Assembly (NCBI RefSeq): GCF_009688945.1
Contig: NZ_AP021874.1
Location: forward strand, 4,588,001-4,652,000
DNA: 64,000 nt
Reading direction: 5' to 3'
Source of the DNA: Desulfosarcina alkanivorans
Lineage (GTDB): Bacteria > Desulfobacterota > Desulfobacteria > Desulfobacterales > Desulfosarcinaceae
Both the position numbers and the translations under genes were made by a program. The number at the start of each line of letters is the position of its first letter. Position 1 is the first letter of the stretch. Positions 32,123 to 40,178 of the stretch are shown in pieces. The notes beneath the pieces are model-generated. The model made no database searches. It was not told the DNA's origin and saw nothing but the letters and a program-made list of their open reading frames with translations.

Positions 32123-33064
32123 TCAATCGATCTGGGGACGGGGCAGCACCTTGGCCCGCTCTGCGATTTCCGGGACCTTGTGCTCCCATTCAATGGCCAT
32201 GAGGTGAACGCCGGCAACACCATCCATCTCCTTGAACTCTTCAATCTGCTCGATGGCGAATTTGATGCCCTCTTCAGCCTGCTTGCCTTTGCCCGCGCCT
32301 TTCAGCCGCTCGATCAATTCCTCGGGAACATCCATGCCGGGTACCATTTTGGCCATATACTGGGCCATGCGAGCACTTTTCATCGGTGTGACGCCGGCCA
32401 GAATAAACGCCTTTTCCGTCAGGCCCATGTCCACGGCCTTTTTCATAAAATCACGAAACCGGGGCATGTTGTAGATGCACTGGGTCTGGATAAAGTCGGC
32501 CCCGGCATCGATCTTATTGGCCAGCCGGTAAATCCGGAATTCATACGGGTCGGCAAAGGGATTGGCCGCAGCGCCGATGAACATCTTCGGCGGCACGTCA
32601 ATGTCCTCGTCGTTGATGAACTTGCCGTCGTCTCTCATCTTTTTCACCATGGCGATCAGCTGCATGGAATCGATGTCGTAGACGTTCTTGGACTGGGGGT
32701 GATTACCGAACTTCTGGTGGTCGCCGGAGAGGCAGAGCATATTTTTTACCCCCAGGGAGTATACCCCCAGCACATCGGCCATCATGGCCAGGCGGTTGCG
32801 GTCCCGGCAGACCATCTGGAAATTGGGCTCAACCCCCTCGGCCACCATGATGGCCGAGGCCGCCGCACTGGACATGCGAACCACGGCGGTCTGGTTGTCG
32901 GTGACGTTCACCGCGTCCACCATTCCCCGCAGGTGTTCGAACTTCTCTTTAAGATGCTCCACATTGGCGCCCTTGGGCGGTCCGCATTCACCGGTAAACG
33001 CAAAGTGGCCAGCCTTGAGCACCTTCTCCAGGTTGCTTCCTGATTTCAGACCGTTATTGCTCAT
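32123..33064 (-). CDS. metF: Methylenetetrahydrofolate reductase (MetF)
   Basis: A 313-residue TIM-barrel FAD enzyme that interconverts methylene- and methyl-tetrahydrofolate. Features are FTGECGPPKGANVEHL at the N-terminus, VTDNQTAVVRMSS, QMVCRDRNRLAMMADVLG, LCLSGDH and GADFIQTQCIYNM. It overlaps metV by 4 bp and lies in a cluster with mvhD and an HdrA fusion, the gene set of MetFV-Hdr-Mvh complexes of acetogens and complete-oxidising sulfate reducers. There it would serve the methyl branch of the Wood-Ljungdahl pathway, probably in the oxidative direction here (inference). Confidence 0.92.
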   Translation of the reverse strand: MSNNGLKSGSNLEKVLKAGHFAFTGECGPPKGANVEHLKEKFEHLRGMVDAVNVTDNQTAVVRMSSAAASAIMVAEGVEPNFQMVCRDRNRLAMMADVLGVYSLGVKNMLCLSGDHQKFGNHPQSKNVYDIDSMQLIAMVKKMRDDGKFINDEDIDVPPKMFIGAAANPFADPYEFRIYRLANKIDAGADFIQTQCIYNMPRFRDFMKKAVDMGLTEKAFILAGVTPMKSARMAQYMAKMVPGMDVPEELIERLKGAGKGKQAEEGIKFAIEQIEEFKEMDGVAGVHLMAIEWEHKVPEIAERAKVLPRPQID

Positions 33065-33729
33065 TGCACCAACTCCTCCCTTATGCTTTTACGGGGACCG
33101 CCATCCCTTGCCGTCTGCCAGTCCTTCGGGGCCCGGATGACTCTGAGATCCTCAAGGCGCCCCTGTTCGATTTTCTTCTTGACGATGGTGTCCCAGATAC
33201 ACTCCACATCCTTGGCAATTTCACACTTTCCGTCGGCGCTGCCGCCGCAGGGCCCGTGCTGAAGGCTTTTGGAGCACCGGGCGATGGGGCACAACCCGTC
33301 ATAATGATGGATGACGCAGGTGCCGCAGCCGGCGCAGCGCTCCTCCCAGATCCCGTGCTGAACCGCACCGCCGAAGAACTTGGTGTTTACCGCCGGAAAA
33401 AACTTCTGGCTGGGGTAGGCCTCGGAAAGAAACTGGGGCCCCACGCCGCAGGCCATGGAGACCACGGCATCGTATTGGTCGAAAATGTCCCGGAGCTGCT
33501 CAACGTATTCGGGGTCGCATTGTCGCTCTATGGTCTTTTCGTCGATTTCGATGGGATTGCCGTCTTTCTTGCGGGCAATCTTCAGGGTGGCGGCCAGCAC
33601 CCCCACCTCTTTGGCCCCGCCTACATTGCAGACAGTGACGCACCCTTTGCATCCGACAAGAAGAATTTTCTTATACTCCTTGATCATGTCCTGTATCTCT
33701 TCCAGAGATTTTCGATCCGCAATTATCAT
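33061..33729 (-). CDS. metV: MetV, zinc-binding partner of MetF
   Basis: A 222-residue protein of the MetV (methylenetetrahydrofolate reductase C-terminal) family. The N-terminal cysteines are ILLVGCKGCVTVCNVGGAKEV; a second cysteine group lies at ERCAGCGTCVIHHYDGLCPIARCSKSLQHGPCGG (about residues 130-163). In acetogens MetV forms a complex with MetF and binds zinc and an Fe-S cluster. It lies between mvhD and metF with a 4-bp overlap to metF. The ATG at 33729 follows CCAAGAGGTGAACCC. Confidence 0.92.
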   Translation of the reverse strand: MIIADRKSLEEIQDMIKEYKKILLVGCKGCVTVCNVGGAKEVGVLAATLKIARKKDGNPIEIDEKTIERQCDPEYVEQLRDIFDQYDAVVSMACGVGPQFLSEAYPSQKFFPAVNTKFFGGAVQHGIWEERCAGCGTCVIHHYDGLCPIARCSKSLQHGPCGGSADGKCEIAKDVECIWDTIVKKKIEQGRLEDLRVIRAPKDWQTARDGGPRKSIREELVQ

Positions 33730-33780
33730 GGGTTCACCTCTTGGGGTCCAGGGGCGGAAGACTCCGCCTCCTGGCCGTGG

Positions 33781-34194
33781 TTAAGAATTCACCGGGCTGG
33801 GTCCCAGCGCCTTGATCTTCTCCGTCATCTCGGTTGCAATTTCAGCAAATCGGGGTCCCTGGGCCGAAGAAAGGTTATACATCTGCGCCCTTTCGGGCTC
33901 GATCCCCAACTCTTCAAGGGTTCGCTGAACGTATTCGATTTTCCGTCTGGTTTTTAGATTTCCTTCCAGGAAATGACATTCACCTTCCAGTCAGCCGGCC
34001 ACGTATACGCCGTCAGCGCCGCCCTCGAAGGCCGTCAGCAGGTGGAGGATGTCCACCCGGCCGCTGCAGGGCACCTGAATCACCTTCACATTGCTCGGAT
34101 AATTCAAGCGCATGGATCCGGCCAGGTCGGCCGCTGCATAAGCACAATACTTGCAGCAGTACGCCAGGATCTGGGGTTCAAAGGTTTCATTCAT
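33781..34194 (-). CDS. mvhD: MvhD/FrhD-type [2Fe-2S] delta subunit with selenocysteine
   Basis: MvhD links hydrogenases or HdrA to the electron-bifurcating heterodisulfide-reductase module. The 137-residue frame starts MNETFEPQILAYCCKYCAYAAADLAG, continues VPCSGRVDILHLLTAFEGGADGVYVAG, meets UGA at 33993-33991, and goes on LEGECHFLEGNLKTRRKIEYVQRTLEELGI to TAA at 33783-33781. MvhD proteins have Cys exactly at the UGA place (GADGVxVAGC..G.CH..GN), and selenocysteine forms of this family are known, as I recall. UGA is thus residue 68, Sec. An ATG at 34194 follows GGAGAACG. The gene sits between hdrA (188 bp upstream) and metV (51 bp downstream). Confidence 0.87.
33958..33993 (-). promoter_or_regulatory. 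SECIS-like hairpin after the mvhD UGA
   Basis: On the coding strand, 16 nt after UGA, ATTTCC (33974-33969) pairs with GGAAAT (33963-33958) around the loop TGGAA. Like the hairpin after the cytochrome UGA, it has a 6-bp stem and a 5-nt loop with GG. Confidence 0.6.
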
Positions 34195-34382
34195 GGTCGT
34201 TCTCCGATGAGGTTAGGTTTTTAGTTTTTTAGCCTGAAGGTTGTAGAGAAAAGGCAACGCTCCAATTTTGGATTTTTCTCATCCATGTCTTCAGCCTAAA
34301 CCCCTTCAGCCGATCTGCTTATGTCTTGGGCGCCCGGAGTTCTCAGGCTGCCGTATTTGATGGCGCCCATATTCCCCGTGGT

Positions 34383-37300
34383 TCAGGCGGCCGCCCCTTT
34401 TTTCTTTTCGAAAAGGGCCGCCGTCTTGGCAACGATCTGTTCGTCGGTAAAATGCATGAGCTGGATGGCCTTGCCCGGGCATTCGGCCACACAGCAGCCG
34501 CAGCCATGGCACTCGGCCGGCTCGATCACGGCATGTCCCTCCTCTCCGATATAAGGGATGTTATACGGGCAGGTCCGCACACAGGTGACACAGACGGCGC
34601 ACTTGTCCGGATCCACCTCGGCCACGACGCCGCCCACCATGATCGAATCCTGGGAGAGAACGGTCATCACCCGCGACACCGACGCCCGGGCCTGGGCGAT
34701 GCTTTCATCCAGAGGCTTGGGGTAGTGGGCCAGACCCGCCATGAAGAGCCCCTCGGAACCAAAATCCACGGGGCGCAGCTTGGCGTGGGCTTCCACCAGG
34801 AAGCCATCGGCATTGATGGGCACCTTGAACAGTTCAAACACATCCTTGTTCTCATTGGGCAGTACGGCCGTGGCCAGCACCAGCAGGTCCGGGTTCAGTT
34901 CCACCGGCACCTGGAGCACATGATCCCTCACCGTTACACTCAGGCCGCCGTCGGCCTCCTTCACGTCGGGCAGGTTGTCTTCCAGGTTGTAGCGCATGAA
35001 GATGATGCCCTTTTCCCGGGCCGTTTTGTATAACTCTTCGCGGAATCCGTAGGTACGGATGTCCCGGTACAGGACGTAGATGTCCATCTCCGGGTTGCGA
35101 TCCTTGAGACTCAGGGCGCTCTTGACGGTGTGGGTGCAGCACAACCGGCTGCAGTAGGGCCGCTCTTTGGTCCGTGACCCGACACACTGGATGAAAGCGA
35201 CGCTTTGGGCCGCATCCAGGCGGGGGTCGTCTGCATCCATGGCCGCATCCAGATCGAAATGGGTGAGCACGTTGGGATTTTTTCCGTACAGGTATTCGCT
35301 GGGGGTGTACTCCTTGCCGCCGGTGGCGAGAACGGTGGCGCCGTGTTCCACCACCGTCTCCGTCAGGGATTCACCGGAGGTCATCAGCGTGGTCGTGAAG
35401 TTACCCATGATACCGGTGGTTTCCACCGGCTCTGTTTTCATGAAGACCCGGATATGTTGATGGCTGCGCACCCGGTCAATCAGATCTTCCAGGTAGGGCT
35501 TTACGGGCTCCCCCTGCCAGGTGGAGCGCAGTTTATGCGCCACCCCGCCCAGCAAGTTGCCCCGCTCCACGAGATAGACCTGGAGGCCCTGGTCGGCAAC
35601 ACCCAGGGCCGCCTCCATTCCGGCGACACCACCGCCGACCACCAGCACCTTCTGGATTACCTCCAGCCGGACCTGATGCAAGGGTTCGATGTAGGCGGCC
35701 TTGGCCACGGCCATGCGGACCAGGTCCTTGGCCTTGGCCGTGGCCCGATCCGGATTGTTCATGTGAACCCAGGTGTTCTGGTCCCGAATGTTGGCCATCT
35801 CGAACAGGTACTTGTTCAAACCGGCATCCCGGATGGTTTCCTGGAACAGCGGCTCGTGGGTCCGGGGAGAACAGGAGGCCACCACCACGCGGTTGATGCC
35901 ATGTTCCGTGATCACCTCTTTCATCTTGTCCTGGGTGTCCTGGCTGCAGGTGAACAGGTTGTCTTCCACATGAACCACATTGGGCAAGGTGGCGGCGTAT
36001 TCACGAACCGCCGGCACATCCGCCACACCGCCGATGTTGATCCCGCAGTTGCAGACGAATACGCCCACCCGGGGCTCCTGATCGGACACGTCAATTTCCG
36101 GAGGCAGCTCCTTGGTTTTTATCAGCGACCCTCTGGCTTCGGCCAGGGGCCGGGTGGCCGTGGCCGCAGCGGCGGACGCCTCCATGACGGACTGGGGGAT
36201 ATCCTTGGGTTCCTGAAAAGCACCGCAGACGAACACACCGGGCCTGCTCGAACTGACCGGTTCGAGGGTGTGGGTGGCCGCGTGCAGGTGTTCGTTGAGA
36301 TCGATGCCCACCGTTTTGGCCAGGTCCACCGACTCCTTGTTGGGGGCCAGCCCGACGGCCAGGACCACCATGTCGAAGGTTTCCTCAACCAGTTCCCCCT
36401 CTTCGGTAATATAACGCAACCGCAGGTCGTCATTTTCCACCGGGTCAATGGTGTGCACCTTGGACCGGATGTACCGCACCCCCTGTTCATCCCGGGCGCG
36501 CATGTAGTATTTTTCAAACTCCTTGCCGTGGGTGCGCATGTCCATGAAGAAAACGGCCGTGTCCAGGGGCTTTTCGCTGTGCTCCTTGGCGATGATCGTC
36601 TGCTTGTTGGTGTACATGCAGCAGACCGAAGAGCAGTAACTGTGATCGCTGCAGTTGATGTCGCGGGAACCCACGCATTGGAACCAGGCGATCTTTTCCG
36701 GTTCCTTGTGGTCCGACGGCCTGACCAGATGCCCCTCGAAAGGACCGGACGCCGAGAGAATCCGCTCCATCTCCAGGCTGGTCACCACGTTGGGATGGCT
36801 GGCGTAGGGGTAGGACTTGTGCTCTGAGGGATCGAAGGGCGTGAATCCGGGAGCCAGGATGATGGCCCCCACGTTGATGGTCTTCTCTTCGGCCACCATG
36901 TCATGGACCACCGCATTGGCCAGGCAGGCATCCACACACTGGTAGCATTCCGAGCAGACCCCGCACTTCAGGCAGCGATCGGCTTCACGCTTGGCCTCCG
37001 CCTCGTTATAACCAAAGGAGACCTCCAGGAAATTGCACTCCCGGGCCTCGGGATCGAGACACCTGACCGTTGTCCGCGCTTTGTTGGGCTCCTGGCTCAG
37101 ATCCTCGGGTTTGACGTAGTCCCACACTTTCTGTCGGCCTTCGGCCAGGTCCAGGCCATTTACAAAGCGATGGATACTCTCGGCCACCTCCTTGCCGCAG
37201 GCGACCGCATCGACCACCGATTTGGGACCATAAAAGGCATCGCCGCCGGCAAAGACCCAATCGATGGGAGTCTGCAGCGTGAGCGGGTCAGCCTCCAGGC

Positions 37301-38855
37301 CGCCGGGCCGGGAAACGGCAATGCCCTGCTCCTTGATGCCGGTAAGGTTGGTGCTCTGGCCGATGGCAACGATGATGGTATCACCGAAAAAGGGCTGGCA
37401 CTCCGCCTCGTCGTATGCAGGGTTGAACCGGCCATCTTCGTCGAACACCGCCGTACAGGTCTTGAATTCAATGCCCGATACGCGCTTGTTTTTATCGATA
37501 AAAAAAGATTTGGGGCCAAAGCTGTTGACGATCGTGATGTCCCCCTCCAGGGCTTCTTCGATCTCGTGCTCCCAGGCGGGCATCTCTTCGCGCTTTTCCA
37601 GGCAGATCAGGGTGACGTTCTTGGCCCCCTTGCGCTTGGCGGTGAGGGCCACGTCGATGGCCACATTGCCGCCGCCGACCACGATGACGTCCTCGCCGAG
37701 GTCGATGTCCTTGCCCATTGAGGCATCCCTCAAAAAATCAACCCCTTGAAGCACCCCTTCGGAATCTTCGTTTTCCACCCCCAGGCTGCGCCCGCCGTGC
37801 AGGCCGATGGCCAGGAAGCAGGCGCTGTAACCGTCCGCCTTGAGACTGTCGAGGGTAATGTCCGAACCGAAGGTCACCCCGCATTGGATTTCGGCACCCA
37901 TTTGGCGGACCACATCGATTTCGCCCGCCAGAATGTCCCGCGGCAGGCGGTATTCGGGAATGCCGTAGCGCATCATGCCGCCCGGTTCAGGCTGTTTTTC
38001 AAAGATGGTCACCTGGTAGCCCTGCTGGAGCAGAAAGTACGCCGCCGTGACACCGGCGGGGCCGGAACCGACGATGGCCACCTTCTCGTCACGGGGTTCA
38101 GCCGTTATTTCAGGAATGTAGGTTTCCCCGCCCTGCCGTTCGAAATCGGCCAGAAAACGGTGCAACTCGCGAATGGCCAGCGGCTGGTCCACATCGTTGC
38201 GCGTACACTCGCTTTCACAGGGGTGATGGCACACGCGCCCGCAGACCGCCGGGAATGGATGATCCTCCTTGAAAAGCTTCAGGGCCTCTTTGTATCGACC
38301 GTCGTTGATCAGGGCGATGTAGCCCTGGATGCTCACGTGCGCCGGGCAGGTGGCCTTGCACGGCGCCGTGCCGCGCTTTTCGATGGCGTAGGCGCTGGGC
38401 ATGCCCTGTGGGTAGAGTTTAAACGCCGCCCTGCGATCCCGCAGGCCTTCGTCGAAAAGGTTGGGGGTTTCAATGGGGCAGGCCTTGGCACACTCGCCGC
38501 AGGCCGTGCACTTGTCCATGTCGATGTATCGGGCATTCTGACGCAGTTTGACCGTAAAATTGCCCACCTCGCCGGTGACCTCTTCGATCTGCGTCAGGGT
38601 CATCAGGTCGATGTTCAGATGCCGCCCGCACTCGACCAGTTTGGGGGAGATGACGCACATGGAGCAATCGTTGGTGGGAAAGGTTTTGTCCAGTTGGGCC
38701 ATGACGCCGCCGATGGCTGACTTCGTCTCGGTCATATGGACGTAATAGCCAGAATCCGCCAGATCCAGCGATGCCTGTATGCCTGCAATGCCGCCGCCGA
38801 CAACCAAAACGGAACCGACGACATCCTTGCCTTGGGTGTTTTCTTTTTCTGCCAT
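34383..38855 (-). CDS. hdrA: Multi-domain HdrA-like flavoprotein (HdrA-GltD-HdrA fusion)
   Basis: The 1490-residue protein is a fusion. An HdrA start (VLVVGGGIAGIQASLDLADSGYYV, then CSMCVISPKLVECGRH) carries a ferredoxin-like CTACGECAKACP near residue 116. A GltD/NADPH-GOGAT-type insert (about 155-590: CGRVCHHPCESEC, VAIVGSGPAGVTAAYFL, VIVVGGGNVAIDVALTA, WVFAGGD) follows. Then comes a long HdrA stretch with FQCVGSRDINCSDHSYCSSVCCMY, a second HdrA unit (VLVVGGGVAGMEAALG near 1095, FIQCVGSRTKERPYCSRLCC) and two C-terminal [4Fe-4S] motifs (CAVCVTCVRTCP, CHGCGCCVAECP). HdrA performs flavin-based electron bifurcation; the GltD part suggests NAD(P)H coupling. Flanked by metF, mvhD and metV, it probably couples methylene-THF reductase to NAD(P)H and ferredoxin (inference). 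Confidence 0.9.
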   Translation of the reverse strand: MAEKENTQGKDVVGSVLVVGGGIAGIQASLDLADSGYYVHMTETKSAIGGVMAQLDKTFPTNDCSMCVISPKLVECGRHLNIDLMTLTQIEEVTGEVGNFTVKLRQNARYIDMDKCTACGECAKACPIETPNLFDEGLRDRRAAFKLYPQGMPSAYAIEKRGTAPCKATCPAHVSIQGYIALINDGRYKEALKLFKEDHPFPAVCGRVCHHPCESECTRNDVDQPLAIRELHRFLADFERQGGETYIPEITAEPRDEKVAIVGSGPAGVTAAYFLLQQGYQVTIFEKQPEPGGMMRYGIPEYRLPRDILAGEIDVVRQMGAEIQCGVTFGSDITLDSLKADGYSACFLAIGLHGGRSLGVENEDSEGVLQGVDFLRDASMGKDIDLGEDVIVVGGGNVAIDVALTAKRKGAKNVTLICLEKREEMPAWEHEIEEALEGDITIVNSFGPKSFFIDKNKRVSGIEFKTCTAVFDEDGRFNPAYDEAECQPFFGDTIIVAIGQSTNLTGIKEQGIAVSRPGGLEADPLTLQTPIDWVFAGGDAFYGPKSVVDAVACGKEVAESIHRFVNGLDLAEGRQKVWDYVKPEDLSQEPNKARTTVRCLDPEARECNFLEVSFGYNEAEAKREADRCLKCGVCSECYQCVDACLANAVVHDMVAEEKTINVGAIILAPGFTPFDPSEHKSYPYASHPNVVTSLEMERILSASGPFEGHLVRPSDHKEPEKIAWFQCVGSRDINCSDHSYCSSVCCMYTNKQTIIAKEHSEKPLDTAVFFMDMRTHGKEFEKYYMRARDEQGVRYIRSKVHTIDPVENDDLRLRYITEEGELVEETFDMVVLAVGLAPNKESVDLAKTVGIDLNEHLHAATHTLEPVSSSRPGVFVCGAFQEPKDIPQSVMEASAAAATATRPLAEARGSLIKTKELPPEIDVSDQEPRVGVFVCNCGINIGGVADVPAVREYAATLPNVVHVEDNLFTCSQDTQDKMKEVITEHGINRVVVASCSPRTHEPLFQETIRDAGLNKYLFEMANIRDQNTWVHMNNPDRATAKAKDLVRMAVAKAAYIEPLHQVRLEVIQKVLVVGGGVAGMEAALGVADQGLQVYLVERGNLLGGVAHKLRSTWQGEPVKPYLEDLIDRVRSHQHIRVFMKTEPVETTGIMGNFTTTLMTSGESLTETVVEHGATVLATGGKEYTPSEYLYGKNPNVLTHFDLDAAMDADDPRLDAAQSVAFIQCVGSRTKERPYCSRLCCTHTVKSALSLKDRNPEMDIYVLYRDIRTYGFREELYKTAREKGIIFMRYNLEDNLPDVKEADGGLSVTVRDHVLQVPVELNPDLLVLATAVLPNENKDVFELFKVPINADGFLVEAHAKLRPVDFGSEGLFMAGLAHYPKPLDESIAQARASVSRVMTVLSQDSIMVGGVVAEVDPDKCAVCVTCVRTCPYNIPYIGEEGHAVIEPAECHGCGCCVAECPGKAIQLMHFTDEQIVAKTAALFEKKKGAAA

Positions 38856-38912
38856 TACGCATTCCTCATGAAAGTGTTGGTAAGTGAGGGACTATGGGCG
38901 ATCCGCCATCCA

Positions 38913-39779
38913 TCAAACCATATCCAGCAGCTTCTGAAGTTTATCTTCCCACCCCATGGCCGAAATCATCACTCCGGCAAAACCGGCCTCCTTGGCTGCC
39001 GAAATAATTTCGGTGGCGATGGAAAGGCTTTCCAGGGGTTTATCCGGGGCCCGCATGATCCGCTTGATCAAATCGTTGGATATGGTCATATTCAGATGAC
39101 GGGCCAGGTAACGCGCCATGCCCACGGATTTAAGCAGCATCACGGTGGGGACCACCCGGTTTTTTTTCAGGTCTGCTTTTTCCATAAACGGGGCGATGGC
39201 ATTGATGTCGAAAACCGGCGGAGCGATAAAAAAATCGACGCCCGCATCGGCCTTTTCAGCCATCAGATCCAGCTCTTTTTCAAGCTCGTCACCTGTGGCC
39301 CGTGCATTTACGGATGCGCCAACCAGAAAGGCGGGGGCTCCGGACAATTCGTTGCCGGCCATATCCCTGCCGGTCTGGAGGGTGGCAACGGCCTTGAACA
39401 GCGTCATCAGATCGATATCATGGACCGCCTTCGCCTGGTGATGATCCCCCAGGGCGGGGTCTTCTCCGGAAACCCCCATCATATTAATGATACCGGCCCC
39501 ATAGGCGGCCAGCAGGTCAGCCTGAAGGGCGATCCGGTTGCGGTCCCGGCAATTCACCTGCAAAATGGTTTCCAGGCCCTTGCCCTGGAGAATCATGGCC
39601 CCGCCCAATGCACTCATCCGCATGACGGCGTTGCCCATTTCAGGCACGAGGAACGCATCGACCGCTTTTTTTACACGGGTTGCGCTGTTGACCATTGCAG
39701 AAATATCAACCCCCTTTGGCGGCTGCATCTCTGCAATAATGGTGAACTTGCCCACATCAAATTTGTTTTTTAAATGCAT
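38913..39779 (-). CDS. Second MetF-family protein
   Basis: A 288-residue protein distantly related to MetF: FTIIAEMQPPKGVDISAM, VPEMGNAVMRMSALGGAMIL, LQVNCRDRNRIALQADLLAAYGAGI, MMGVSGEDPALGDHHQAK, GVDFFIAPPVFDINAI. The barrel and the CRDRNR motif are kept, but several motifs differ from the metF at 32123 (VSGED for LSGDH; FFIAPPVFD for FIQTQCIYN), suggesting a different substrate or partner role. ATG 39779 follows AAGGGGATT. It is first in the operon with hdrA-mvhD-metV-metF, just downstream of a perfect sigma-54 promoter. Confidence 0.82.
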   Translation of the reverse strand: MHLKNKFDVGKFTIIAEMQPPKGVDISAMVNSATRVKKAVDAFLVPEMGNAVMRMSALGGAMILQGKGLETILQVNCRDRNRIALQADLLAAYGAGIINMMGVSGEDPALGDHHQAKAVHDIDLMTLFKAVATLQTGRDMAGNELSGAPAFLVGASVNARATGDELEKELDLMAEKADAGVDFFIAPPVFDINAIAPFMEKADLKKNRVVPTVMLLKSVGMARYLARHLNMTISNDLIKRIMRAPDKPLESLSIATEIISAAKEAGFAGVMISAMGWEDKLQKLLDMV

Positions 39780-39940
39780 AGCCAATCCCCTTATGGTTGC
39801 TGCAGAAAAAAAGCGTAACAGTTAATAAAAAAGGCGAGACAACCCTGACTCCGGTGCGGAAGGCGCTGGCAGCCTTCCAGAATCGACAGGCCTGCAGGTG
39901 ACACGGGCCAAATTGTACCATTTGTCTGCCATTATGGAAC

Positions 39941-39957
39941 AGCAAGGGCTGTGCCAT
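39941..39957 (-). promoter_or_regulatory. Sigma-54 promoter of the metF-hdrA-mvhD-metV-metF operon
   Basis: On the minus strand ATGGCACAGCCCTTGCT matches TGGCAC-N5-TTGCT exactly. It lies 162 bp upstream of the first gene and faces away from the divergent NtrC-type activator gene. Confidence 0.65.
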
Positions 39958-40066
39958 ACCGCCAACATCGTGCAACAAAACGATTTACCCTGTAATTCCA
40001 GGAATAAAGGCTTTTTCTCCGCCAAACTGATCGACAAGCCCGGCATCAAAAACAACTGGACAGCTA

Positions 40067-40137
40067 TGCCAATATGGAATATATAGTATTAAAAACCATG
40101 ATAATTTAGCTGGTTATAAAAACAAGGCCATTTTGGC
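40067..40137. promoter_or_regulatory. GCCA-N3-TGG palindromes, candidate activator sites
   Basis: TGCCAATATGG (40067-40077) and GCCATTTTGGC (40127-40137) share the half-sites GCCA and TGGC/TGG around 3 nt. They lie 110-180 bp upstream of the sigma-54 promoter at 39941-39957 and directly ahead of the activator gene at 40179. The rest of 39786-40178 is AT-rich with no gene seen. Confidence 0.4.
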
Positions 40138-40178
40138 ACAGGCCTTTTTGGCATAAAGCAGGAGAATGGAGAGGGTCG

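Noticed and set aside
40133..40157. TTGGCACAGG and TTGGCATAAA ahead of the NtrC-type activator as plus-strand sigma-54 promoters
   Set aside because: Neither has a GC element at the -12 distance. They are better read as part of the palindromic activator sites.
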